The notes under the pieces are model-generated. The model ran no database searches, was not told the origin of the DNA, and saw only the letters and a program-made list of their open reading frames with translations. Positions 36,734-47,300 of a stretch of 64,000 nt of DNA are shown here, piece by piece. Both the position numbers and the translations under genes were made by a program. The DNA is from Symbiodinium natans (taxonomy: Eukaryota; Sar; Dinophyceae; Suessiales; Symbiodiniaceae). Every line of letters starts with the position of its first letter. The stretch's first letter is position 1. The stretch covers positions 343,501 to 407,500 of the forward strand of contig CAJNDS010002434.1 of NCBI GenBank assembly GCA_905221605.1. The letters are read 5' to 3'.

Positions 36734-37117
36734 GAGTCACACACCACGATAATCGCTTGTCCAAGTCCACGACGTCTGGTCCTGGCATCAGTGGGCAACT
36801 TGCTGAAGTTATGCCATCCGTGGCAGGAGCCCACGGCGTCAAGCGACTGCAGGACAGCGTATCCTGCCACAGGCAGGGACCATCTCTGCAGTCACGAAGC
36901 ACCCTCGCCGCTGGTAGCCGGAGCTTTGATGTACTCATCTAGCTTGTCTTCCTGCCATATCTGTGACGGCCACACTTCGCCTAATATGGCAGGGTATGGA
37001 GTGTCTCCGCGAGCATCAAGTTTGGGAGGCACCGCGGCAGAGAGCGGCACGATGGGAGGCTATGGACCACACCAAGGAGCGCCGGTGCAAAGGCGCCTCG
37101 GCTGGAGAATGTGATAT

Positions 37118-37235
37118 TACTATATTCCCATAACTATAATTCTTGATTATATACGTATAGTTTATGTTCTTATATCAGTTTATTTCTATATTAGTATATT
37201 CTTATACTATATTGGTATTACCATGTCTGCATATT
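37118..37235. other. AT-rich island
   Basis: About 118 bases of TATA-rich sequence with no gene. It lies about 1 kb before the telomere-type repeats. Confidence 0.7.
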
Positions 37236-38206
37236 AGTTGCTCAATAGTCATTGTTCACTGCTAAGACGCGAAGGCTCGATGAACCGCAGGGGAGTTTGG
37301 CCGAATAGGCGTGCGGCGCCAAGCAGGGTGCAGCTTCATCAGGGAAAAAGAGACGGAGCGCAGGCTGCCTATGAAACATCATGAAGCAGTGAGATTGCTG
37401 AGTGGCAGTGTTGACATCGTGTCATACCAACTCGGACCGCAGACTGCACCTCAAGCTTGAGAGGGCGGTCATCCGATCTACGACAACAGCCACTTATGCC
37501 CGAATAGCAGTAGACTCTGTGTACCCCACTTCCCCCTGCACGTACACGATCTGCTTCTTTTTTCAGCTGCCACCGCTTTCGTGTCATCATGCCCAAGAGC
37601 GAGAGCGAGATCGCCGACTTCCTGAGCAAGCTGGCTCCAAACCTGGAGGCCATCGGTGCTCAGAAGCACCTTCTTTTGACATGCTTTGAGGGGGTTGGAG
37701 GAGGACCCTAAATACCCTAAACCCTAGAGACGAATGGATGGATGATGACTGCAACGGCCTAATGGGAAGACATGGGGGCATGCGCGGTGATTGAAGAGAG
37801 GTTGTGAGAGAGGGAAGGGTTTCACCATGCAGCACTGGTGGTAGGCTCCGTAGTTGGCCTGCTCTGTCGCTAGTTCCCCGCTTGTCTTCGTGACTCAGCT
37901 TGTGGGCACGCTAGTGACTTGTTTTGGTCTGTTTTCTTAGTCTTTGCAGGTTTTGTTCTTTTGGCTTGACAGGGAACTGGAGTGTCTGGTCCAAAGTGAC
38001 GGTATGTACACATCTACAGTAGCTGTTTCACTGAATGAGGTCGATGCCGATGTAGTAGTTGGGCCTGAAGGGGCGGGGATGGGTCTTACTTTCTCTGTGT
38101 TTTTCTCCCTGCGGCCCATACAACTGCTAGGCATGGGCATCTCATCCCTTTTTGTCCTACACAGACTAACGGACCTTGCCTGCCTCATGCGAGAGTGAGC
38201 GACTAA
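37236..38206. other. No firm gene; one small ORF and a CCCTAAA remnant
   Basis: Contains the small ORF at 37589 (listed separately), a CCCTAAA-like remnant at 37705-37725 and an opening at 37944-38198 that is equally open on the other strand. Confidence 0.35.
37589..37711 (+). CDS. Small ORF, possible first exon
   Basis: An ATG lies 23 bases after a strong pyrimidine-rich acceptor (TTCTTTTTTCAG), a layout that suits a trans-splice acceptor and start codon. The frame reads MPKSESEIADFLSKLAPNLE, then LEAIGAQK, and stops 15 residues later inside a Gly-rich stretch. The first 26 residues look like a real helical N-terminus. I could not find a continuation exon, since telomere-type repeats follow. 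It may be a truncated gene. Confidence 0.35.
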   Translation: MPKSESEIADFLSKLAPNLEAIGAQKHLLLTCFEGVGGGP

Positions 38207-38248
38207 CCCTAAACCCTAAACCCTAAACCCTAAACCCTAAACCCTAAA
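38207..38248 (-). repeat. (CCCTAAA)6 telomere-type array
   Basis: Six perfect units, reading TTTAGGG on the minus strand. Together with the next array it forms an inverted repeat around 94 bases. Confidence 0.97.
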
Positions 38249-38342
38249 CCGAGGGAAGGGGCGCGCAGGACACGGTGCGAAGCTTCCTGGTCTCAACACT
38301 GGCGGAGGTCAGCTCCGAGGTCCGCCCCCTTGCAACGCCTGG

Positions 38343-38426
38343 TTTAGGGTTTAGGGTTTAGGGTTTAGGGTTTAGGGTTTAGGGTTTAGGGTTTAGGGTT
38401 TAGGGTTTAGGGTTTAGGGTTTAGGG
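38343..38426 (+). repeat. (TTTAGGG)12 telomere-type array
   Basis: Twelve perfect units. TTTAGGG is the plant/algal-type telomere repeat, also reported from dinoflagellates. Confidence 0.97.
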
Positions 38427-38499
38427 GGCTCAAGTCTTGGCTACGAGACCCAAATGGGTGTGATTTTTTCAATTAGTGAGTCTCCTGGAAGCTGACGCT

Positions 38500-39128
38500 A
38501 TGGACGCTCGCTCTCGTAAACTGTGTGCTTGCCTTGGAATTTCCGTTCGGCTGGCTGGCAAATCAGATCTTGAAGAAGTAGGCCAGCTGTTGTGGCAGGC
38601 TCTTCACCTGGTGACTGCCAAGGCTGATGGACGACGACCTATCTCCTTATTCTCTGCTCTGGATGAGAAAGGCTCACAGCTGAAACTTCCTAGACTCCTC
38701 CACGGAACACATCAGATCAGAGAAGGAAGTCGGAGGCAAGTTCGCATTGCCCGCCCAAAAGGATGATGTACGTACTGTGACTCCTGCTACCCAGACTGAG
38801 ATCGAGGTGATTTCACGGCCTCAGTTTGAAACCATCATGAAGACTACCATGGGAAGGGTCGCGGAACTTCAAAGTTGTTCAAGGAGTTGTGGACTCCTTA
38901 CAGTTGCGCCTTGCCACTCTGAAGGAGGAACTAGACAGCACACGTTCTTCTTCTGTGTTGCCGGAAGCTCCTGAGGTTGACCGGTGCTTGGCCCCACATC
39001 CTGTGGTGACAGTTCTTGCCGCTGAGGAACTGGCTCTGAACAGGGGTTCTGCGAATCTTGAAGACTTAAAGGAGGCACACCGGCATATGTGCGTGGCGCG
39101 TTGTGAAGACCCTGAGCCTGACACTTAA
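38500..39128 (+). pseudogene. Decayed ORF between TTTAGGG arrays
   Basis: One continuous protein-like sequence is spread over three frames. Frame one runs from the ATG at 38500 (MDARSRKLCACLGISVRLAG, then LLWQALHLVTAKADGRRPIS) to about 38720. Frame two carries it on (EVGGKFALPAQKDDVRTVTP, EIEVISRPQFETIMKT) to about 38868. Frame three continues (VVQGVVDSLQLRLATLKEEL) to TAA at 39126-39128. No introns are needed, only two frameshifts. The predicted protein is helical with a coiled-coil-like end. I do not recognise it. An intronless, frameshifted ORF between direct TTTAGGG arrays suggests an old inserted element or processed copy. Confidence 0.5.
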
Positions 39129-39732
39129 ATTCATATTCTGTGCAATGTGTTCAGTTCTAAGTCTGCTGGTGTCTTGCAAAGACCTACAGATCCCAGCGTG
39201 CATCCCAAGCCCGTGCTCAAAAGTTTAGGGTTTAGGGTTTAGGGTTTAGGGTTTAGGGTTTAGGGTTGGTATGTGTGTGTGTGTGTTTTCCCCACCTTCG
39301 GTGTGGGGTTCTTAGATTTTACGCTCAACTCTTCTCGTCGCCCGGAACTCTTCTCCTTGCCCGGTCTACTCCTCGCTCATCCCTGGAATCCCCAACCCCC
39401 AGAGTGTCCCTGGAGTTCCAAACCCCAGTTGCAAGCAAAAATGAAGAAACTGTAGTTGAATCGATGTGCCTTTGTTTGAGCATCTTATTTGGTCTTTTTA
39501 TTTGAGGATCAAGGTGGGGATGTTCGAAGTAAAGTGATTTTTTGGGTTCTGTTTTTGTGCATAAGTGCATTATGCGTACCAGAAAGCGTTCCTGCGAATT
39601 TTGCCAGAGAGGAAGAGGTGAAGGAGTGCTGCGAGGTCTGGCTTGAAGAGGTGCCGCTGTTTTGGCAAGTGCTCTTTGCAGCCGCACAGGGAAACATTCT
39701 CTGACGATCGCTCGCGCGGAAGGCCGACGCAG
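39129..39732. other. Intergenic with a TTTAGGG array
   Basis: Besides the third array, a GT run lies at 39273-39286. The opening near 39500-39700 (LFEDQGGDVRSKVI) has no supported identity. Confidence 0.35.
39224..39265 (+). repeat. (TTTAGGG)6 telomere-type array
   Basis: Six perfect units in the same orientation as the array at 38343, about 0.8 kb downstream and on the other side of the decayed ORF. Confidence 0.97.
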
Positions 39733-40076
39733 GAGTGCGAAGTCTTTGTGACTTCTTGGGGCTTTGTGACGCATCCGCCGCGGCGACTGGTGCCCCCGTG
39801 GCCCTCAAGGACACATGTCTCCCGTGCGGCTCACCGAACGCAGCATCGGCACTAGATGCACTTTCAACGCAGTTGCAAGTTGCAAGGAGCCTGCTGCCCC
39901 TGCAAGACTTGCCGGCGGCTGCCTCAAATTCTTGCCACGCACTCGTCGGCAGGGAACCCTGGATGACACTGCAGGTCTGGGTGGCTACCCGCAGCTCTCG
40001 ACTGACGAGGCCCCAGATTCCCACAGAACGGCGAAAGAGCTCAGACAAGACGTGTGTGACCACAAGCATGCTCTAG
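39733..40076 (+). CDS. Unassigned exon upstream of the ABC-F gene
   Basis: The frame opens after a GACGCAG acceptor with VRSLCDFLGLCDASAAATGA and continues through ALDALSTQLQVARSLLPLQD for 113 residues. It is Ala/Leu-rich and looks structured. It could be the N-terminal region of the ABC-F gene 5 bases downstream or a separate gene. No family was recognised. Confidence 0.35.
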
Positions 40077-40080
40077 GCAG

Positions 40081-43000
40081 CGAATTCTCAAGAGGAGCAG
40101 CGCAAAGAGGCAGATGATGTGATCGACCCTGCCCTGGAGAAAGGTGCCCAAGCAAAGAGGATACAAGAGTAAGAGCATAAGTTTGAGACATTGCGGGGAG
40201 TCAGTGGGGCAGCTTGGCTTGTATACGTAGCCGATGATAGTAATGCCATGCGCTCCTTGAATCTGAGGCAAGGCATCCAAGGCCAAAGCGGTGAAGCCCA
40301 AGAAGAAAGTCAAAGAGAAAGAAGGCCCGGACAAGGAGAAGCGGCTCGACGAGCTCTTGGAGGTGCGCGCACGCGTGTCTCGCTTCCACAAGGAGGCAGT
40401 CGAAGATGAGATGACCTCTGCAGTTGCCGAAGTCGACATCCACGACCTTTGCATTGCGGTGGCGGGCCGTGACCTGCTAAAAGATGCCCACCTGAAACTT
40501 TGCCCTGGTCAGCGCTACGGCTTTGTGGGCCGCAACGGCTCCGGCAAATCCAGCCTGTTTCGGGCCATGGCCTCCCGACGAATCCCTGGCTATCCCCCCA
40601 ACTGCGTGACCCTTCTGGTCGATCAAGAAGATGTTGGGGATGATCGGACCGCCGTGGACACCGTCTTAGCCGCCCACCAGGAGTTGAGCGACCTGCTCGA
40701 GGAGGAGTCGGCTCTCCAAGCTGGTGAGCTGGGAAGCCCCGAGGCAGCTGTGAGAGCCTCGCGCGCATATGCATACTTGATGGCCAAGAGAGCCAGGTTT
40801 AAGGCTGCTATGTACGAGAGCAAGCTGAGTGGATTGCGTGGGAAGGCTGCTCGGGAAGCCCTTCTGAAAGCGGAGCACGAAGAGGTGAAAGCTGCTCAGT
40901 TGCTGGAGGCCGAGGTTTCGAGTTCCGAGGCCACTTCAGAGGCACAGGCCGGTGTTGTAGAGCTTCTGGCAGATATCCGGGATCGGCTGCGGATCTTGGG
41001 TGCCGATTCCATGCGAGGACAGGCGGAAGTGATTTTGAAAGGCCTGGGCTTCACTGAGGATCACCTGCGGAAGCCGACGCACTTGCTCAGCGGAGGCTGG
41101 CGAATGAGGGTGGCCCTTGCCAAAGCCCTGCTCGCCAAGCCAAACGTACTGCTACTGGACGAGCCCACCAACCACTTGGACTGGCAAGCGATCCTGTGGC
41201 TGGAGAAATATCTGGTCTCGGAGGAAATGAACGAGATTGCCTTGGTGGTCGTCTCTCACGACCGGGACTTTCTCGACAAGGTCAGCACGATGATTCTCCG
41301 CCTGTTTGAGATGAAGCTTCAAGTGCACAACGGCAATTTCTCAACCTACGAAGAAGCACATGAGAAAGACCAACAACACCGCGCGGAGCTGGCTCAGAGG
41401 CAGCATGATAAGCAGGACAAGATGGAGAAGCAGATCAAGGAGATGGAGCAGCGTGGAAGGAAGACAAACAATGATACTCTGCTCAAGGCGGCCGTAAGCA
41501 GGCGCACCAAGCTTGGTCTGGATGACAAGCCCTGGTCCTTCAACCGCGTGGGGCTGGAGCGCGCTGGCGGTCACAAGTTCAAGTTCTCCTACGCGACACA
41601 TTTCGAGGCCATGGCCGAGATGGCAGTAGAGAATAAGGAGCAGGCCGTCCGCCTGAAGCTCAAGTCCGCGGTCCCTTTGGGCTTTGAGGCTGCCTTGCTG
41701 CAGTGTCGGGATGTGGTGGTCGGCTACGAGCCCCAGCTGCCAGAACCATCCAAGCCCCTGTCCCCCCTTTGCAGTGCGTGGAAGGTTATCCTTGCCCTAA
41801 CCAGGACCCCGACCCTCAAACCCAGAAGGGCCTCATTGCATTGGGCCCAGGAGAAGTCGACACCTTTGGTGCAGAAGTTCGATCTGGATATTCGGGCCAA
41901 ATCTCGAATAGGACCGTCGGATAGCAAGCTATGTGTTGCTTACGCATCTGCAGACGGAGAACTCTGCTTTCAATGGAGGAATCCTAGGAGTCAACGGCAG
42001 CGGCAAGACCACTCTGCTGCGGACCTTGGTCCAAGATCTGCCTGCCCTCGCAGGGGAGGTCTATCAGCAGCCACGCCACTTGGGCAAAGTGTGCAACGAA
42101 GGGAGACACTTTGCCGCGTGCATGATTCCGAGGCGTGGTGGTCGGCTTCTTCAGTCAGCATCAGGCCACAGTCATCCTGCAAGTGCGAATCAACAGAGAG
42201 TGCTGGAACTCTGGTTCACCTGGTCCGGAAAGTCTCGGCAATCCAGGCAGACAGCTTGCCCAATGATGCCACGGCGCTGGAGGCATTGTGTGAGCGCAGC
42301 TTGGCTGCACACATCAGCGTCTGCCTTGTTGACTACCCCAACATAACAGGAAGTAGAGGCTGCGCACCCGGAAAATGAAAAGATCTCCTGCATATGGTGA
42401 TGGGAGAAAACCTACTGCTGAAAGCAGAAGCCCAGAAAGGGAAAGGTCATTAGAGAGCACGTGAGAATGCCGCGTAAACGAACTGAACTTGTGCGCCGTG
42501 CTCATCGCTTGCTGCATGTGCTGCATGCCGCGTAGCACGGTTTACCCACAGTCTCAGTCCCTGTTGAGTGGCCCAAAGAAGTAACGTAGTCACGTCTTTG
42601 AAGTCGCTCGAGCTTCCTGAATTGCCTTCTAACCGTTGGTCTCGTCCTGGTGTGGTGTTGGAGTCTGCTTGAGTGTCTAGACAGGTCAGGCTCCTCTACA
42701 GTACCAAACTTTGCAACTGCCTGGGGCAGCCTAGGACATCCCAACCTCTCAGATGGCGAGATACGCTCGCACCTTGGAACCTTTGGCCTTGGTCGCTTGG
42801 CCGTGTCACCGATCAGGCGCGCAACTCTTGAGAAGCAACAAGGTTTCAATGATTTCAGAACAAGATGGGAGGGGGTGGGAATCTAGCGGCCCTGATTTGG
42901 AACACGGCGTGCAGGGTGTGTAATGGTGCGGAGTTGTTCTGGCTTCCTGCTTGAGGGTGAGTTCGAAGGTTTGAATGCTGATGGTCAGATTGCTCGAGAT

Positions 43001-43792
43001 GCTTGTTATTGCATCCACATTTGTGCTCCCACACTCCCACTCTGAGGGAAGTTCTGCGTCTTTATCATCTTGCCTTTTTGTTTCCGCATGCTTTTGGACC
43101 CTGCCCCGTCTTCCGATCGTGGCCTGGTGTTCTCCGATCCAGATCTTCGTTGTCGATTTCTTGGGTCCAGCGTTCAACCTGTCTGCCGATCCGTCTTCAG
43201 CCCTTTGCATCTTTTGCCCTCCTCCTTGCTTTTGCTTGCTTTGATTAATGTTCTGCAGGTGCCTTTCCGGCGGCGAACGTAGCCGAGTTGCATTGGCGGC
43301 CGCCACACTCAGACCACCCCATGTGCTGGAAGGGGCCTCAGTCGGCTTGAACCGCTGAACACCTCAGCAGACTCGAGCTTTCCCTTGAACCAGTGACCAT
43401 CCCGGCAAGTTCGACTCAGGTTCTGGATGAGCCAACGAACCACTTGGATTTGCAGACCGTAGAGGCCCTCGGCAATGCCCTTAAGGACGGCACAGGCATA
43501 CATGCGACTGGCAACTGCAGTCCCCCGCTTTTGCAACCAGGGATGGCTTAGCCATGTCTGACATGTCAAAAAAAATTTACAACCAGGAGTTCGAGGGGAG
43601 TGTGGTCGTCACATCTCATGATCGACGGCTTTTGCGTGAAGTCTGTAGCGCATCCCGTCTGCAGTCGTGGGTTTGCACTCTTGCCCCTGTTGAAGTCATG
43701 GCGATGGACAGAGTCTCGAGGATTTCTTTGCAGTCCAGAAGAAGCAGCTTGTAAAGCTCAGCCTGGATGCATTTGTTCGCTCTGTACGATGA
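40081..43792 (+). CDS. ABC-F ATPase (GCN20/ABCF type)
   Basis: ABC-F proteins have two ATP-binding cassettes, no membrane part, and act on ribosomes. A charged N-terminal exon (from 40081: EEQRKEADDVID) precedes a large exon from about 40274 with the whole first cassette: VGRNGSGKSS (Walker A), LSGGWRMRVALA (signature), LLLDEPTNHLDW (Walker B) and VVSHDRDFLD (switch), then the linker helices. The second cassette is in small exons: 41979-42083 GVNGSGKTTLLR, 42133-42164 VVGFFSQHQ, 42247-42295, 42753-42816 HLGTFGLGRLAVSPI, 43259-43328 CLSGGERSRVALAAA, 43420-43485 VLDEPTNHLDLQ and 43587 on, EFEGSVVVTSHD. Introns begin GA (41912, 43329, 43486) or GC (42084, 42165, 42296, 42817). The C-terminus DGQSLEDFFAVQKKQ ends at TGA 43790, but it sits one base out of frame from the preceding WVCTLAPVEV. 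A 170-base in-frame stretch near 41740 may be an unrecognised intron. Confidence 0.9.
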
Positions 43793-44327
43793 AGCGCTCC
43801 TCACCCCGTCATGCCGCCTTTGTACAGTGAACTCCCGCGGCCTGCCATGATGACATGGCCTGGCCGTGATGGGCTCAGAGTTGGCGCACCCGCTCCTAGC
43901 TAGGTATGTACCAGCCTGGCCAGCCTTAGCAAGGCATGGTTACTTTGTCTGCAGCCGCTTGACTCATTGAGGGGAGTAGTTACCGGGGGGGGGGGGGAGG
44001 GCCGGCCGGATACATTCTAGTAGCACACAGCCGCCGATTCGTTGATGTACAGCTTTTGTTCCATGGTGAGATGCCAAAGGCAAAAAGAACACGGCATGCT
44101 TACTGCTGTTCCGTGCTGATGTGCTGCAGCCACATGAACTGAGCTGTTTCGACCACACACATCACAGAACGATTCGACCTCAAGCCTCAAGCAAAAGAAC
44201 GCTTACAGTGATGTGAGCAGTGAAACATCTGGCAGAAGCTATTCCCAGCTTTGCTTTGGCATAGTCAGCTCCCTGACATGCGCAGAAAATGTAGCCTAGA
44301 GTATAGTTGAGAGTGCATGATACTGCC
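43793..44327. other. Intergenic between ABC-F and Pol delta
   Basis: Contains a 12-base G run at 43986-43997 and no coding motif. Confidence 0.5.
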
Positions 44328-47300
44328 ATGGGGAAGCGAGCAGCTCCCAAGGCAAAGCCTCCCAGCAAGCGAAGCAAGGTGACACCGACAGCGCCGCCGG
44401 CCGCACCAGCCGTGTGGGCTCGCCCAGCTCCGCCTGTGCTAGGTGGGGGTGTACGAAAATGAGGGACCCCTAAGAAAGGGCCCCCCAAATAGTAGGATTC
44501 CCTTCTACTAAGGACCCAAAGAAGGCACCCCGTAATTTCGGAAAGCCCCAGGTGAGCGAGATCCGCTCGCCGTGTTTCTGCTTGACATCGAGGATGGTCC
44601 GTCCTTGGCCGGAGACCATGAGCTCCGGCTCTACGGCATTACACAACAAGGGCACTCGGTCTGCGCCAAGATACACAAGTTCCATCCCTACTTCTACGTG
44701 CGCTGCGGCCCTGGGGTCGCGGGCCACGAGAACGAAATCCATGCCGCACTGCAAGCAGCTGTGCCAGGAGAGAAGGCGATCCTTGCAGCGGCTTGGTCTC
44801 GCAATGTTTTATTAACATGTTGAGTGGAAGGCATTCTGAACCATTCGACGCTGCACCGACTGAAGATGACGCATAGGTCGAGACAGTTCGACGCACGCCC
44901 ATCCTCTACTTCCAGCCTGAGGAGTTGCTGCTCAGAGTCACCGTGGCCGGGCCAAAGCTCCCCGGCTCCGTTGAGAAAGGTTTTTTACACTTGCTTTGAG
45001 CTCAAATCGCTTAAATCGCTTTGAGCTCTTCACGTGCTCTCTTCCACACTTCGCTTATTTTTCCCCTGCTTTGTGCGCTTCACCTGAGGCTCGTCTCGCC
45101 ATGCCTCAAGGTGGCATGCCTGAAGGTGGCATGTAATATGTACCGACGGCAGAGTCGGCTCGTGTTCTTGCACGTCGAGAGACATAGCATCTGGTAGCCG
45201 AGGCCCTCGAAAGCCTCCAACTCGGCAGCTTGGAAGTGCAGACCACCGCAGTCTTCGAGGCAAATATTGAACTTGGGCCGCAATCGCGAGACCGGGGAAC
45301 CAGCGTTGGAAGTCGGATGAAGTGGGGCAAGTGAGGCGCTGATCTTGCGGTTTTTGATCGACAACGACTTGGGGGGTGGTCGCTGGATCGAGCGCCGTGG
45401 CTGAGTGTAGGGCCTCTGTACATCAAGGGACAGCTTGGCCTGTGCAGCTGTCGGGCACTGCCGGGCGTTGAGAGCCACAGGTTTGAGGCAGGAGCCTTCC
45501 TGGTGAATGAGACGTCGAGGTTCCAGCGTATTGCGACAGCTACGAGTAATGCTTCATTGAGTCAGCCGAAACGAAGGGTGCTGCTGCAATACTTGGTTTG
45601 TGGCAGGAGCACCACTGCACAGATTGAATTGGATGTTCACCTTGGGCATGGCACCAAGTTTCATGCACTGCCCCTTGCGGCTCGGAGGAAACTAGCAGTG
45701 CTGCAACTAGTTGAACACTTTGGTAGATCTTGACGGGTCCTCTGTCCTGCAAAGGACACCGATGCTGGATCTTCTGTTCCACCTCTGCGAACTGTGGCGA
45801 TTGAACTCTCTGTGCTTTCGCTGAATAGATCTAGTTGCAGCCACGGAGAGGTAAGATTTACAGACCTGGCAAAAGATCCGCCGAGGTTGACATGGAGTCA
45901 CAGCTGGTGGCTTCTGCTGCCTGCGTCTTGACTGTGGAGGGGCAGGCGCAACCCAAGGCAAGAGCGGTGTGGCTCTGCTCATCAGCTGCTCGCTTTGCAA
46001 GGTCGCCTAAATCCTTTAACAAGAATGCTGAGCGTCGGAGAAAGTGACTCTTCATGCCCGGACGATAAGGCTCCGCAGCAACACGTGGAACAGGACCGCC
46101 ACCAGGGGAAAGAACAGTTTTTCAAGCCGACCCTTCAATGTGCTCCGTCCGAAGCACTTCAAGCTGCGTGCCATTTTTGTAAGAATTCATTCTGGCACTT
46201 GTGATATATAAGAATAGAAAAACATATTATACTACACACATGTTTGGGTGATGTGTGTCTGTATGTAAGACTGCAAGACTGTGTAAGAGCATGGACACGT
46301 GTGAACTGTTCCTACAGGACCTCGACGCGCCGAGCCTTTTCCAGTCGGAGGATGAGGAGACGTTGTTGGAACACCTGGGCGAGAGCCCCAGCAGCAGACC
46401 GCGCGCGCTACCGTTTCGGTTTGAGCCGCTTGCGGTCGATGGAGGTGGCATAGTACTGGTATGCTACACAGTTAGGATCGGTTGGGAGGGCGTCTGGCAG
46501 CGGCTTGTGGTGTAGCTGGTTTCATCAGGATGAAGAGGCTAAAGGGCTTCTTCTCTAGCAGAGCTGCAAAATAGTGCAAGAGTTGCACCGTCTCAGGACA
46601 CTAGCCATGATGGATGCTGATATCATCTTGACATATGACTTGTCCGAGACTGTGCGACGGATGCTGGGCAAGAAGGGCATTGCAAAAGCTGGATCTCCAC
46701 TGGCCCGGAGTCTTTCCCGAAGATTGGGAGTGGAGGTGAAGCTGACTGCAAAGAGCAACGAGGTCTCCGGCATGACGGGGCGCTTGGGCTTCGACTTGCA
46801 GAAGCAGGCGGGTCTGCAGGTTCTGGGTACGCGAGTGTAGGTTTGAAGGCAGGTCAGCTTCGCAGAAGGCTCCAGTGAAAACAAGCTCCGGAGACTGCAC
46901 AGCCCTAGTTCCCTGCATGACCAATTTGCGCGCAAGCTATCGAAGGAAATGTGAGCCAGCTTGAACTATCTTGACATCAAACAAGACTCAGGTGGAGAAA
47001 GATCACCGCTTGGTGGACTACTCCTTGGGTGCCCTTTCTCAGCATTTCTGCCAGACACCCCTGCCTGAGCTCAGTGCAGCAAGCTTAAAGAAGATCCGTC
47101 TGGAGCGCCCGCGTGCCTATGCACAGCATGTGCTTCGGCAAGCAGAAGCCAGTGCAAGCATTTTCGATCGCCTCGCCTACCTGTACAACTTCATCGCAAC
47201 TTGGCGCAAGATCCAAGAAGTCCCTGCTTGTCCATCTCACCTAGCCCTTCTCAGCTACTTCTCCCCAACTCCCTTCTTGGTGGCTGAAGACCACGAGACC

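Noticed and set aside
35994-36938. Minus-strand ORF of 314 residues
   Set aside because: It lies opposite the CCCH zinc-finger exons, is Ser/Arg-rich with no motif, and breaks the one-strand pattern.
38207-38426. A true chromosome end
   Set aside because: The repeat arrays are short, occur in both orientations and are flanked by ordinary genes on both sides, so they are internal.
45080-45478. Minus-strand ORF containing NICLEDCGGLHFQAAELEAF
   Set aside because: It looks protein-like at first, but the + strand here carries two Pol delta exons with exact family blocks.
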